A DNA stretch of 64,000 nt from an uncultured Rhodospirillales bacterium (GTDB lineage Bacteria; Pseudomonadota; Alphaproteobacteria; Acetobacterales; Acetobacteraceae), in NCBI GenBank assembly GCA_903835235.1, contig CAILMF010000010.1, positions 1-64,000 on the forward strand, written 5' to 3'. Below the pieces are notes generated by a model, which saw only the letters and a list, made by a program, of their open reading frames with translations, was not told the DNA's origin and searched no databases. The position numbers and the translations under genes were made by a program. Below are positions 15,495 through 24,741 of this stretch, piece by piece. The stretch's first letter is position 1, and each line of letters begins with the position of its first letter.

Positions 15495-17255
15495 GTGTCA
15501 CGCAACACCGCCATCGAGGTCCCCTGGGCAGAGCCAGTGACGGACCCTGCCCACCCGCTGCCGGAGCCTCCGGCGGCGCCGGCCCCGCTTGCCCCCGAGC
15601 CGCCCCGGCGGGCGGGCCATGCCGGGCGCTCCATCGTGCTGGTGGGCATGCCCGGGGCGGGCAAATCCTCGATCGGGCGGCGCCTGGCGGCCCGGTTCGG
15701 GCTGCCCTTCCTGGATGCCGACACCGAGATCGAGGCCGCCGCCGGGCTGCCGATCACCGAGATCTTCGCCCGCTATGGCGAGCCGCATTTCCGCGATGGC
15801 GAGCGGCGGGTGATCTCGCGCCTGATCTCCGGCCCGCCGGTGGTGCTGGCCACCGGCGGTGGTGCCTATGCCGATGCGCGGACCCGGGCTGCGATTCGCG
15901 ATGCCGGCGCCATTGCCGTGTGGCTGCGCTGCGGCATGCCCACGCTGTTGCGCAGGGTGGCCGGGCGGGAGCATCGGCCGATGTTCCTGAACGCCGACCC
16001 GGCCGATGTCCTGCAGCGGCTGATGACCGCGCGCCACCCCCTTTATGCCGAGGCCGACATGGTCATTGCCTGCACCGACGAGCCGCCCGAGCTGACCACC
16101 CGCCGCGTGGCGGAGGCGCTGGAGAACTGGCAGCCGCCGCTGAGCCTGCCGGTGACGCTGGGGGAGCGCAGCTACGACATCCTGATCGGCGCGGGGTTGC
16201 TGGCCCGCGCCGGGGCGCTGATGGCGCCGGTGCTGCCGAGCCGCCGCGTGGTGGTGGTAACGGATGAGAACGTGGCGCCGGTGCATCTGCCGACGCTGCG
16301 GGCGGGGCTGGAGGCGGCGGCCTTCCAGGTGCTGGCCGAGATCGTGGTGGCGCCGGGCGAGGCCAGCAAGGACTTCTCCGTACTGCAACGGGTGCTGGAG
16401 CAGATGCTGGCCGCCGGGGCGGACCGGCGGACCACGGTGGTGGCGCTGGGCGGCGGTGTGGTGGGCGACCTCGCGGGGTTTGCCGCGGCGGTGGCGCTGC
16501 GCGGCCTGCCCTTCGTGCAGGTGCCGACGACCCTGCTGGCGCAGGTGGACAGCAGCGTCGGCGGCAAGACCGGCGTTAACCTCTCCCTGGGCAAGAACCT
16601 GGTCGGCGCCTTCCACCAGCCGCGCCTGGTGCTGGCCGATACCGACACCTTGCAGACCCTGCCGCCACGCGAGCTGCGCGCCGGCTATGCCGAGGTGGCC
16701 AAGCACGGGCTGCTTTCCGGCGAGGATTTCTGGGGGTGGTGCGAGGCCAACGGGGAAAAGCTGGTGGCCGGTGATAGCGCCGCGCTGGCCCATGCCGTGC
16801 TGGAAAGCTGCAAGCTGAAGAGCGAGGTCGTCGCCGGCGATGAGCGCGAGGAAAGCGCCGAGGGCGGCCGTGCCCTGCTGAACCTGGGCCATACCTTCGG
16901 CCATGCCTTCGAGGCCGAGAGCGGCTATGGCGGCCAGCTGCTGCATGGCGAGGCGGTGGCCGTGGGCCTTGGGCTGGCGGCGGCCATTTCGGCCCGGCTG
17001 GGCCATTGCAGCCAGGAGCTGCCGGGGCGGGTCATCGGCCATTTGCAGGCCTGCGGCATGCCGGCGCGGGTGCGGGACCTGCCGCGCCCCTACGCGGTGG
17101 AGGCGCTGCTCGGCCGCATGCGCAAGGACAAGAAGGTGCGCGACGGCGCGCTGCGCTTCGTGCTGCTGAAGCAGCCCGGCGAGGCCTTCACCAGCGCGGA
17201 CGTCCCGGCCGAGGCCGTGGCGCAACTGCTGCGCGACGAGGGCTGCACGACCTAA
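15495..17255 (+). CDS. aroKB: Fused shikimate kinase/3-dehydroquinate synthase AroKB
   Basis: One 586-residue chain carries two shikimate-pathway enzymes that are usually separate. Residues 46-210 are shikimate kinase: Walker A GMPGAGKSS (51-59), DADTEIE, LATGGGAY (118-125), REHRPMF lid. Residues 218-586 are 3-dehydroquinate synthase: GGGVVGDLAGF (NAD binding), DSSVGGKTGVN, YAEVAKHG, NLGHTFGHAFE and LLHGEAVAVGL (metal ligands). No stop or frameshift separates them. Steps 2 and 5 of the pathway are thus joined although not consecutive. The GTG at 15495 is the first plausible start; a GTG at 15537 is the alternative. The first 45 residues are Pro-rich and probably unstructured. It is divergent from the xerD operon. 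Confidence 0.92.
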   Translation: MSRNTAIEVPWAEPVTDPAHPLPEPPAAPAPLAPEPPRRAGHAGRSIVLVGMPGAGKSSIGRRLAARFGLPFLDADTEIEAAAGLPITEIFARYGEPHFRDGERRVISRLISGPPVVLATGGGAYADARTRAAIRDAGAIAVWLRCGMPTLLRRVAGREHRPMFLNADPADVLQRLMTARHPLYAEADMVIACTDEPPELTTRRVAEALENWQPPLSLPVTLGERSYDILIGAGLLARAGALMAPVLPSRRVVVVTDENVAPVHLPTLRAGLEAAAFQVLAEIVVAPGEASKDFSVLQRVLEQMLAAGADRRTTVVALGGGVVGDLAGFAAAVALRGLPFVQVPTTLLAQVDSSVGGKTGVNLSLGKNLVGAFHQPRLVLADTDTLQTLPPRELRAGYAEVAKHGLLSGEDFWGWCEANGEKLVAGDSAALAHAVLESCKLKSEVVAGDEREESAEGGRALLNLGHTFGHAFEAESGYGGQLLHGEAVAVGLGLAAAISARLGHCSQELPGRVIGHLQACGMPARVRDLPRPYAVEALLGRMRKDKKVRDGALRFVLLKQPGEAFTSADVPAEAVAQLLRDEGCTT

Positions 17256-17353
17256 CCCCTCACGGAGTTGTCACGCCGCCCCGCGCGGGCTGCTCGCGTT
17301 TCTGCGCTCAGGTGGTGTGGCCGTGCCCGCTGCCTTCGCAGGAAAGGACGGGC

Positions 17354-18505
17354 ATGGCTGGGACAGTTCTGGTGGTGGGTGCCGGCTTTGCCGGTGCCGT
17401 GTACGCCCGCACGCTTGCGGAGCATGGCTATGCGGTGACGCTGGTGGACCAGCGGCCGCATATCGGCGGCAATGCCTATGATGAGCGGGACGCGAATGGC
17501 GTGCGCGTGCATCGCTATGGGCCGCACCTGTTCCATACCAACAATGCCGCGGTGGTGGACTGGCTGCGCCGCTTCGGCGCCTGGGTGCCGTATGAGCATC
17601 GGGTGCGCGCGCTGCTGCCGGAGGGCCAGCGCGTGCCGCTGCCGATCAATCGGCGCACGCTGGAAGCGGTGTTCAATACCAGCCTGCCGGATGCCGGCGC
17701 GGCGCAGGCGCTGCTGGCCCGCGTGGCGGAACCCATCGCCCAGCCGCGCAACGCCGCCGAGCACCTGCACGCCAGCATCGGCACCCAGCTGACCGACCTG
17801 TTCTTCCGCCCCTACACCAAGAAGATGTGGGCGCTGGACCTTGAGGAGCTGGACGCCAGCGTCGTGCAGCGCATTCCGCTGCGCTTCGACGACGAGGACC
17901 GCTACTTCCCGAATGACAAGTTCCAGCTGCTGCCGGAGCAGGGCTACACCGCGATCTTCGCCAATATCCTGGACCACAAGCTGATCCGGCTGCACACCGC
18001 GACCAGCTTCGACCCCACCATGCTGCGGGGCCACGCGGCGGCCTTCCTCAGCGTGCCGATCGACGAGTATTTCGATAGTCGCTTCGGCGAGCTGCCGTAT
18101 CGCTCGATCCGGTTCAGTCATCGCAGCGTGGCGCGCAACCCCGCGGTGACCTGGGGCGTGACCAACTTCACCGATGCCGGGCCGGTGACGCGGGAGACGC
18201 ATTGGCACGTGCTGCCGCGCCATGGCAACGCGGAGGGGCTGGTGACCGCGACGCGGGAGACGCCCTGTGACTACAAGGAAAACGGCTATGAGCGGTACTA
18301 CCCGGTGAAGACCGCCGACAACCGCCACGCGCCGACGCTGAAGCGCTACCAGGCGCTGGCGGCGCGGACGCCGGAGGTGCAGTTCATCGGGCGCTGCGGC
18401 ACCTACCAGTATCTGGACATGCACCAGGTCATCAACCAGTCGCTGCTGGGGGCGCAGCGCTGGCTGGCGGCGCAGGGCAGGGGCGCGATGGCCGCGGCCG
18501 GCTGA
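17354..18505 (+). CDS. glf: UDP-galactopyranose mutase
   Basis: A 383-residue flavoenzyme that interconverts UDP-galactopyranose and UDP-galactofuranose for surface polysaccharides. The FAD-binding VVGAGFAGAVYARTLAEHG is at residues 6-24, followed by IGGNAYDE and HRYGPHLFHTNN. FFRPYTKKMWALDLEEL and YYPVKT, and the C-terminal GRCGTYQYLDMHQVI, are conserved in the family. The length is typical (370-390). The ATG at 17354 follows GGAAAGGA. No other polysaccharide gene is adjacent, so the enzyme probably serves a cluster elsewhere. Confidence 0.95.
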   Translation: MAGTVLVVGAGFAGAVYARTLAEHGYAVTLVDQRPHIGGNAYDERDANGVRVHRYGPHLFHTNNAAVVDWLRRFGAWVPYEHRVRALLPEGQRVPLPINRRTLEAVFNTSLPDAGAAQALLARVAEPIAQPRNAAEHLHASIGTQLTDLFFRPYTKKMWALDLEELDASVVQRIPLRFDDEDRYFPNDKFQLLPEQGYTAIFANILDHKLIRLHTATSFDPTMLRGHAAAFLSVPIDEYFDSRFGELPYRSIRFSHRSVARNPAVTWGVTNFTDAGPVTRETHWHVLPRHGNAEGLVTATRETPCDYKENGYERYYPVKTADNRHAPTLKRYQALAARTPEVQFIGRCGTYQYLDMHQVINQSLLGAQRWLAAQGRGAMAAAG

Positions 18506-18509
18506 CGCC

Positions 18510-19502
18510 TCAGGCGAAGCGGGCCAGGCGCACTGCCGTCTGGCCGCGGCCGACGCGCAGATTCGGCATCACCAGCACGCAATCGTCATGCGGCGTGCGC
18601 AGCTCGGCATCGCCGTCCAGCGCGATCAGCGTGTTGCGCTGGGCCACCACCTGGCCGCCGCGGTAGGGGCGCAGGAAGGCGAAGCGATTGGTCGCGGCCG
18701 TGACGGTGCGGGTGACGTGGGCCAGGCGCCCGGGCGGCAGGGGCGTGGCGGCCGTGGTGGTGCCGCAGAGCTGCAGCAGACGGGTGGCGCTGGTTTCCAT
18801 CTGCGCCACCGTGTCGTGCTGCCAATGGGAGCCGGCTTCCAGCAGCAGCGCCCGCCTGGCGCCGTCCGGTCGGCTGAACGGCGTATAGTCCAGCAGGCGG
18901 CGGCCGCCGGCATGGCCTTCATCGGCCACGGCCAGCGCCGGCGTGCCGAGCGTGAGGGCCAGGGCCGCGGCGCGGGGCGACTGGCCGCACAGCAGCACGG
19001 GATCACCTGGCCAAAGCATGGAATGCAGGTCCAGCAGCACGTCGGCGGTCTCGAGCACCGGGCGCAGCGCGCGGGCGCGGCGCAGCTCGGCGGAACGCCG
19101 GCCGCCCTCCAGCGTCTCCTCGTCCCAGACGCGGTTCATGTCCTCGTCCAGGAAGCGGCTGGCGGTGGGGTCTTCCACGTCGAAGCGCGCATAGGCTTCC
19201 AGATTGGCGAAGACCAGCGTCAGCTTGCCGCGGGCCGGCCGCACCCCCGCGCGCAGCCAGCGGTCCAGCAGCACCGCGCCGCCGATCTCGTTGCCATGCA
19301 TCAGCGCGACGATGACGACGTGCAGGCCGGGTTCGCTCGCGCAGAAGCTCCAGACGCCGGGCAGCACGTTGCCGGCCAGCCAGGGGCGGATGTCCGGCGG
19401 CGTCACCTGCACCGCCAGGCGCGGCGCATCCGGCACGCCCGCGAGCAGCGCGGCCAGGGCGGGCGGCAGGCCGTTATCCCCGGGGGCGCCGCCTTGGGTC
19501 AT
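18510..19502 (-). CDS. Succinylglutamate desuccinylase/aspartoacylase family protein
   Basis: A 330-residue zinc-dependent deacylase of the AstE/AspA (M14-like) group. Metal and catalytic landmarks are HGNEIGG (His and Glu ligands), DEDMNRVWD and LLDLHSM (third ligand). Members cleave N-acyl amino acids or similar amides; the exact substrate is unknown. The ATG overlaps the stop of the upstream M20 deacetylase gene by four bases (ATGA), so the two are translationally coupled and probably act on related N-acylated compounds. The 4-base gap to glf on the other side is convergent. Confidence 0.85.
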   Translation of the reverse strand: MTQGGAPGDNGLPPALAALLAGVPDAPRLAVQVTPPDIRPWLAGNVLPGVWSFCASEPGLHVVIVALMHGNEIGGAVLLDRWLRAGVRPARGKLTLVFANLEAYARFDVEDPTASRFLDEDMNRVWDEETLEGGRRSAELRRARALRPVLETADVLLDLHSMLWPGDPVLLCGQSPRAAALALTLGTPALAVADEGHAGGRRLLDYTPFSRPDGARRALLLEAGSHWQHDTVAQMETSATRLLQLCGTTTAATPLPPGRLAHVTRTVTAATNRFAFLRPYRGGQVVAQRNTLIALDGDAELRTPHDDCVLVMPNLRVGRGQTAVRLARFA

Positions 19503-20659
19503 GCGGCCAGCGTGTCCGTCAGCCGCGCCAGGTAGTGCAGGCAGGTGGCCAGGTCGGCCTCCGGCAGCCATTCCTCCGGCTGGTGCGCCTGGGCGATGTC
19601 GCCGGGGCCGCAGACGATGGTGGGGATGCCGATGCCCTGGTAGAAGCCGGCCTCGGTGCCGTAGCTGACGCGCCCGGCGCTGTTGCGGCCGGTGATGCGC
19701 TGGGTCAGCAGGGTCAGCGCATGGTCTTCTGATAGTGCCAGCGCCGGGGCGAAGGCGCGTTCGGTGAAGGTCGCCTCGCAGCCGGGGTGGATGGCGCGGA
19801 GCGGCGGCAGCACCTCGGTCTCGACGAAGGCGCGCAGCTCCGCCAGCACCGCGAGGGGATCGTCGCCCGGCACGCTGCGGACCTCGAAGGTGAACTCGGC
19901 CAGGTCGGGCACGATGTTCAGCACCGTGCCGGCGTGGAAGGTGCCGGCATGCACCGTGGTGTGCGGCGGGGTGAAGCCGGCATCGCGGCGGCCTTCGCGG
20001 GCAAACCAGCGGGCGCGGGCGCTGATCCAGGCAATCGCCTCGGCCGCCGCGTGCAGGGCGTTGGCGGTGGCGTCCTGGCGGGAGGAATGGCCGGACAGGC
20101 CGGTGAAGCGGACGTTCCAGCTGGCATAGCCCTTATGGGCGATGACCGGGGCCATGCTGGTCGGCTCCCCCACCACGCACATGGCCGGCAGCGGCGCCGA
20201 GGCGGGCAGGTCGTGCGCCATCTGGCGGGCACCGGCAAAGGTGGTTTCCTCGTCGAAGGTGATCAGCAGGTGCAGCGGGCGGGCCAGCTCGCGCTTGCTG
20301 GCGTCGATGGCGGCCAGCACGGCGCAGGCGACAAAACCCTTCATGTCGCAGGCGCCGCGGGCGGTCAGCCGGCCATCCGCGCGGCGCAGGGTGAAGGGGT
20401 CGGCCAGCCAGGCCTGGCCATCCACCGGCACCGTGTCCACATGGCCGGACAGCGCGATGCCGCCGGGCACGGCCGGGCCGACCAGCGCATGCAGGTTGGC
20501 CTTGCGGCCGGCAGCGTCCAACCGCACCTCGCTGGCGATGCCATGCGCGGCCAACGCCGCTTCGATGCAGCGGATCAGGTCCAGGTTGCTGTTGCGGCTG
20601 GTGGTGTCGAACGCCACCAGGCGCGTCAGCAAGCCGACTGCGTCCTCTAGCTCTGCCAT
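19499..20659 (-). CDS. argE: ArgE-type acetylornithine deacetylase (M20 family)
   Basis: A 386-residue cytosolic metallo-amidase. M20 landmarks in order are SGHVDTVPVDG (His and Asp metal ligands), GACDMKGF (bridging Asp), FDEETTFAGA (general base and ligand Glu), GEPTSM, and the distal His in QAHQPEEW. YGTEAGFYQ is typical for ArgE. Family members remove the acetyl group from N2-acetylornithine in arginine synthesis, though many genomes use this branch for other N-acyl amino acids. Coupling by ATGA to the AstE/AspA-like gene supports a shared deacylation route. Symbol given by similarity; other M20 deacetylases are possible. Confidence 0.85.
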   Translation of the reverse strand: MAELEDAVGLLTRLVAFDTTSRNSNLDLIRCIEAALAAHGIASEVRLDAAGRKANLHALVGPAVPGGIALSGHVDTVPVDGQAWLADPFTLRRADGRLTARGACDMKGFVACAVLAAIDASKRELARPLHLLITFDEETTFAGARQMAHDLPASAPLPAMCVVGEPTSMAPVIAHKGYASWNVRFTGLSGHSSRQDATANALHAAAEAIAWISARARWFAREGRRDAGFTPPHTTVHAGTFHAGTVLNIVPDLAEFTFEVRSVPGDDPLAVLAELRAFVETEVLPPLRAIHPGCEATFTERAFAPALALSEDHALTLLTQRITGRNSAGRVSYGTEAGFYQGIGIPTIVCGPGDIAQAHQPEEWLPEADLATCLHYLARLTDTLAA

Positions 20660-20729
20660 TCCCCGTCTCGGCTTTTATGGGGGGCAGTCTATACAGGGTG
20701 GCGAGAGCGGCAAACCGGGGGGTCTGCGG

Positions 20730-22280
20730 ATGGTTGGGGACAAGTTGGGCGCGCCGCGCGTGGCGGTGCTGGGGCTGCACCTGGAGGCGAATGCCTTCGC
20801 CCCGCCGACCACGCTGGCGGACTTCACCGCGCAATGCCTGGAACGCGGCGAGGCGATCACCCGCCTGGCGCGGGCGCCGACCAGCGGGCTGCCGGCCGAG
20901 TTCCCCGGCTTCTACGGGCGCATGGACGCGACGGGCCCCTGGGTGCCGGTGCCGGTGCTGGTGGCCTCGGCGCCGCCGGGCGGGCCGATCGACCAGGCGG
21001 TGTTCCAGGGTTTTCTGGATGAAATCCGCGTGGGCCTGGCCGCCGCGCTGCCGCTGGACGCGGTCTATGTCGGCAGTCATGGCGCATCCTCCGCCGTGGC
21101 GGATGAGGACAGCGACGGCACGCTGCTGGCCATGGTCCGCGCCATCGTCGGGCCGGCGGTGCCGGTGGTGGTCAGCCACGATCTGCACTGCAATGTGAGC
21201 GAAAAGCTGGTCGAAAGCGCCACCGCGCTGGTGGTCTACCGGACCAACCCGCATGTGGACATGGCCGCCCGCGCTGCCGAATCCGCCGGCCTGATCCGCG
21301 AGGCGCTGGCCGGGGAGCGCTTCGCCACCGCCTTCATCCGCCTGCCGCTGACGCCGCCCACGGTGACGCTGCTGACCGCGGAGGGGCCATATGCCGACCT
21401 GATCCGCGACGCCGAGGCGCTGATGGCGGCAGATCCGCGCATCGCCAATGCCAGCGTGGCAGGCGGCTTCGTGTTTAGCGACCTGCCGAAATGCGGCATT
21501 ACCGTCACCGTGACCGCGCGCGGCGGCGACCAGCGCGCGGCGCGGGAGGCGGCGCTGGGCCTGGCCCGGCGTGGCTGGACGGAGCGCGGGCGGCATACGC
21601 GGCGGCTGCTCAGCGTGGCCGAGGCGACCGAGTTGGCGCTGCGGGCCGGCCGTGGCGAGCATGCGCCGGTGATCTTTTCGGACAGTGGCGACAACCCCGG
21701 CGGCGGTGGGCGCGGCAATACGCCCTATGTGCTGCAAGCGCTGCATGAGGCGGGGGTGCAAGGCGCCGTGCTCGGCAACTTCATCGACCCGGCGCTGGCG
21801 GCGGAAGCCCATGCGCTGGGCGAGGGCGCGGTCTTCGCCGCGGGGTTCAACCGGGTGGAGGACCAGTTCGGCAAGGGGTTCACCGCCCGCGCCCGGGTGG
21901 TGGTGCTGCGGGATGGCAATGGCGTTGGCCGGCGCGGCACCATGGCCGGGCGGCAGTTCAGCCTTGGCCCCTCGGCGCTGCTGGAGTTGCAGGGCAGCGG
22001 CATGCTGGTGGTGGTGGGCAGCCTGCGCCGGCAGCTGCTGGAGCCGCGGATGCTGGAGATGCACGGCATCGACATCGGCGCCGCGCGGGTGGTGGTGGTG
22101 AAGTCGCGCGGGCATTTCCGCGCCGGCTTCGACGAGTTCTTCACGCCCGACCGGGTGTTCGAGGTGGATGCGCCGGGCCTGACCAGCCCGGTACTGAAGA
22201 ACTTCCCCTGGAAGCGCCTGCCGCGCCCGGTGTTTCCGCTGGACGAGAACGCCGAGTGGCGCGAGCCCGGCTGGAACTGA
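20730..22280 (+). CDS. M81 family metallopeptidase (MlrC-like)
   Basis: A 516-residue cytosolic protein of the DUF1485/MlrC family. Members include MlrC, which degrades linearised microcystin, but most occur in bacteria with no toxin link and may cleave other small peptides or amides. Visible landmarks are GLHLEANAFAP, VGSHGASSAVADEDSDG, SHDLHCNVS (putative zinc ligands), RTNPHVDMAARA, SDSGDNPGGGG and the C-terminal MLVVVGSLRR, VVVKSRGHFRAGFD. The ATG at 20730 starts a family-length product. It is divergent from the argE-like gene with 70 bases between, so it may belong to the same catabolic unit. Confidence 0.87.
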   Translation: MVGDKLGAPRVAVLGLHLEANAFAPPTTLADFTAQCLERGEAITRLARAPTSGLPAEFPGFYGRMDATGPWVPVPVLVASAPPGGPIDQAVFQGFLDEIRVGLAAALPLDAVYVGSHGASSAVADEDSDGTLLAMVRAIVGPAVPVVVSHDLHCNVSEKLVESATALVVYRTNPHVDMAARAAESAGLIREALAGERFATAFIRLPLTPPTVTLLTAEGPYADLIRDAEALMAADPRIANASVAGGFVFSDLPKCGITVTVTARGGDQRAAREAALGLARRGWTERGRHTRRLLSVAEATELALRAGRGEHAPVIFSDSGDNPGGGGRGNTPYVLQALHEAGVQGAVLGNFIDPALAAEAHALGEGAVFAAGFNRVEDQFGKGFTARARVVVLRDGNGVGRRGTMAGRQFSLGPSALLELQGSGMLVVVGSLRRQLLEPRMLEMHGIDIGAARVVVVKSRGHFRAGFDEFFTPDRVFEVDAPGLTSPVLKNFPWKRLPRPVFPLDENAEWREPGWN

Positions 22281-22319
22281 CCTCCGTTACACGAAGGCGG
22301 CAGCGGCGCTCCCGCCCAA

Positions 22320-23150
22320 CTAGCTTTCCACCTTGGTGCCGTCGGCCAGCACTTCGTCGGTGAAGACGCTGAAGCTGGCCAGCGTGTTCGGCCCGAAGGT
22401 GGTGGCGATGGCCACATCCGTCGCGTCCCGCCCGCGCGCCATCAGGATGCGACCGATCCGGGGCGTGTTGTTGCGGGCATCGAAGGTATGCCAGGCGCCG
22501 TCCAGGTAGACCTCGAACCAGGCGGCGAAATCCATGGTGCCCCAGGGCTTCGGCGTGCCGATATCGCCCAGGAAGCCGGTGCAGTAGCGCGCGGGGATGT
22601 TGACGCAGCGGCACAGCGTGACCGCCAGGTGGGCGTAGTCGCGGCACACGCCGCGCTGCTCATAGAACGCCTCGGAGGCGGTGCGGGTCGGCCGGGCGTG
22701 CTCGTAGCCGAACTTGATGCGGCTATGGGTGAAGTCGCAGATCGACTGCACCCGGCCCCAGCCGGTTGGCCCCTGGCCGAACAGCTTCCAGGCGATATCG
22801 GCCAGCCGGTCCACGTCGCAATAGTGGCTGCCCAGCAGGAAGACCAGCATCTCGTCCGGCAGGTTTTCCACCGGGTGCTGCATGGCCATCGGCAGCACCG
22901 GGTCCACCAGGCCGCTGTCGCGGGCGATCAGCGCGGTGGAGATCTCCAGCCGGCCGGCCGGCGCCACGATGCGGGTGCAGGTATTGCCGAAGCCGTCCAG
23001 GTACTGGCGGAACGGTATCGGCGGGTTGAAGGTCACGCGCTGCGGCGCCAGCAGGTCGGGCTCGCGCGATGGGTGCGGGCTGATGGTGAGCAGCATCGGC
23101 GTCGGCTGGGGGCAGTCATAGGTCATCTGGCAGCCGGCACTGATGTGCAT
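22320..23150 (-). CDS. Transglutaminase-like cysteine protease family protein
   Basis: A 276-residue protein with a beta-rich N-terminal part (1-110) and a transglutaminase-like core. The catalytic Cys is in EQRGVCRDYAHL (about 175); the Asp region reads WHTFDARNNTPRIGRILMARG. The segment that normally carries the His (HAW in many members) reads FAAWFEVYLDG, so the usual His may be replaced. Related proteins are annotated as proteases or peptidoglycan/cyanophycin-linked hydrolases; the role is unknown. The ATG follows AAGGATTCTCC. It is convergent with the M81 gene. Confidence 0.8.
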   Translation of the reverse strand: MHISAGCQMTYDCPQPTPMLLTISPHPSREPDLLAPQRVTFNPPIPFRQYLDGFGNTCTRIVAPAGRLEISTALIARDSGLVDPVLPMAMQHPVENLPDEMLVFLLGSHYCDVDRLADIAWKLFGQGPTGWGRVQSICDFTHSRIKFGYEHARPTRTASEAFYEQRGVCRDYAHLAVTLCRCVNIPARYCTGFLGDIGTPKPWGTMDFAAWFEVYLDGAWHTFDARNNTPRIGRILMARGRDATDVAIATTFGPNTLASFSVFTDEVLADGTKVES

Positions 23151-23327
23151 GGAGAATCCTTGGGGGTGCGTGAGGCCACGCCGCCGGCGATGGGCCAGCG
23201 GCGGGGCGTTCGGGAGGGAAAGGCGAGGGGCGGGGCGCTTGGCCGCTGGCTTGGGGCGACCCCGCGGGGCCGCCGATCAGAATACGTATAGAAGCGTGGC
23301 CCGGTGATGGCCACACCGCATCGCGCC

Positions 23328-24146
23328 TCAGGGTTCGACCATGCCGGCGACCCAGGCGCAGTAGCGCGCGGCACTGCGGGCGATGGCGGCCGGGGCGCCG
23401 GTCACGATCTCGCGCTCATGGAAGGCGCCGTAGATCGCCTCGAAGGGCAGCGCTGCGCAGCGGGCGGCGATGCGCTGTACCTCGGCCGGCGGCAGCGGGA
23501 TCAGGCAGGGGTAGCTGCGCATGAAGCCGACATGCTTGCGGTCCGGCAGCACCTGGATGACGTCGCCCGAGAGCAGCGCGCCCTTGCCGCCGGCCGCCGC
23601 GGCCCAGTGCAGCACCGTGCCGCCGGCGAAATGCCCGCCCAGGCGGTGCAGCGTGACGCCCGGCAGCAGGGGCTGGTCGTCACCCGCCCAGAAGCGCAGC
23701 AAGGGGTCGGGGCGCATGACATGCGCCCGGTCCGCCGCATGCAGCCAGACCGGGCAGCCGAAGGCCCGCGCCCATTCCACCATGCAGCTGTAGTAGTGCG
23801 GGTGGCTGATGGCGATGCCGGCCAGCCCGCCCAGGCCGCGCAGCAATGCCACGGTGGCGTCGTCCAGCAGGCCGACGCAGTCCCACAGGATATTGCCGGC
23901 GGGGGTGCGCAGCAGCAGCGCCCGCTGGTCGATGCCGAGCGACGGCGTGGCGCGGATGGCGAGCAGCCCCGGTTGCAGCTGGCGCCAGGTATTGGCGTGG
24001 CTGCGCTGCAGCGCGGCCAGCGTGGTCCAGCCCTGGCCGCGGGCCGGGACGTATTGGCGCTCATCCTCGCAGATCGGGCAGGCCGGCGGTGGGGACTCGG
24101 TTTCGGCGAACTGGGTGGCGCAGGTGGTGCAGATGAAGTGGGGCAT
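23328..24146 (-). CDS. MBL-fold hydrolase with N-terminal zinc ribbon
   Basis: A 272-residue protein. Residues 5-30 form a small CxxC..CxxC zinc ribbon (CTTC, CPIC). The rest is a metallo-beta-lactamase-like fold: ISHPHYYSCMVEWARAFG replaces the usual HxHxDH motif, then LGGHFAGGTVLHW and LLSGDVIQVLPDRKHV (Asp) and a C-terminal YGAFHERE with His. HPHYY variants recur in a bacterial branch of unknown substrate. The ATG at 24146 follows AAAGG. The gene is divergent from the DUF805 gene, 81 bases away. Confidence 0.75.
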   Translation of the reverse strand: MPHFICTTCATQFAETESPPPACPICEDERQYVPARGQGWTTLAALQRSHANTWRQLQPGLLAIRATPSLGIDQRALLLRTPAGNILWDCVGLLDDATVALLRGLGGLAGIAISHPHYYSCMVEWARAFGCPVWLHAADRAHVMRPDPLLRFWAGDDQPLLPGVTLHRLGGHFAGGTVLHWAAAAGGKGALLSGDVIQVLPDRKHVGFMRSYPCLIPLPPAEVQRIAARCAALPFEAIYGAFHEREIVTGAPAAIARSAARYCAWVAGMVEP

Positions 24147-24227
24147 GGGCGGAACCTTTCGCCCGAGTTTCATGGCGGCAACCTTGCGCGCTATGCTACC
24201 GGGCAGATGCACGGGAGGAAGCCTGCC

Positions 24228-24734
24228 ATGAATTTCTGGACCGCGGTCAAATCCTGCTTCCGGCAGTATGTGGGCTTCTCCGGCCGGGCGGCGCGCAGCG
24301 AATACTGGCTGTGGGTGCTGTTCTGCGGCGTGGTCTCGGCGCTGCTGCACGGGCTGGAGGGCGGTGCCAGCCAGGGCAGCCCGGGGCCGATCGGCAGCGC
24401 CTGGAGCCTGGCGACCTTCCTGCCCGGCCTGGCGGTCTCGGTGCGGCGGCTGCACGACACCGAGCGCAGTGGCTGGTGGCTGGCCCTGCCGCTGGCGGTG
24501 ATGCTGGTGCTGGGCCTGGCGCTGGGCGCTGTCATGGTGGAGATGCAGGGTCTGAGCGGCAAAGTCAGCGCCGAAACCGTCGCGGCGATGAGCCCGCGCC
24601 TGGTGGCGCTGCTGTTCGCCGCCGCGGCCTGGCTGGTGGTGGTGGCGCTGTTCCTGGTGTGGTTCTGCAGCCGCGGCACGGCCGGGCCCAACCGCTACGG
24701 CGCCGACCCGCTGCCGGCCCCTGCCGCCGTCTGA
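24228..24734 (+). CDS. DUF805 family inner-membrane protein
   Basis: A 168-residue membrane protein with three to four helices. The family signature is clear: FRQYVGFSGRAARSEYWLWVLF at the N-terminus, VSVRRLHDTERSGWW in the middle, and the ending PNRYGADPLP. DUF805 proteins are common and of unknown function. The ATG at 24228 has GGGAGGAA eight to fifteen bases upstream. A start three codon-equivalents earlier in the leader (MHGRKPAM) is possible. It converges on the ScsC/DsbA-like gene, seven bases away. Confidence 0.88.
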   Translation: MNFWTAVKSCFRQYVGFSGRAARSEYWLWVLFCGVVSALLHGLEGGASQGSPGPIGSAWSLATFLPGLAVSVRRLHDTERSGWWLALPLAVMLVLGLALGAVMVEMQGLSGKVSAETVAAMSPRLVALLFAAAAWLVVVALFLVWFCSRGTAGPNRYGADPLPAPAAV

Positions 24735-24741
24735 GCCGGCT

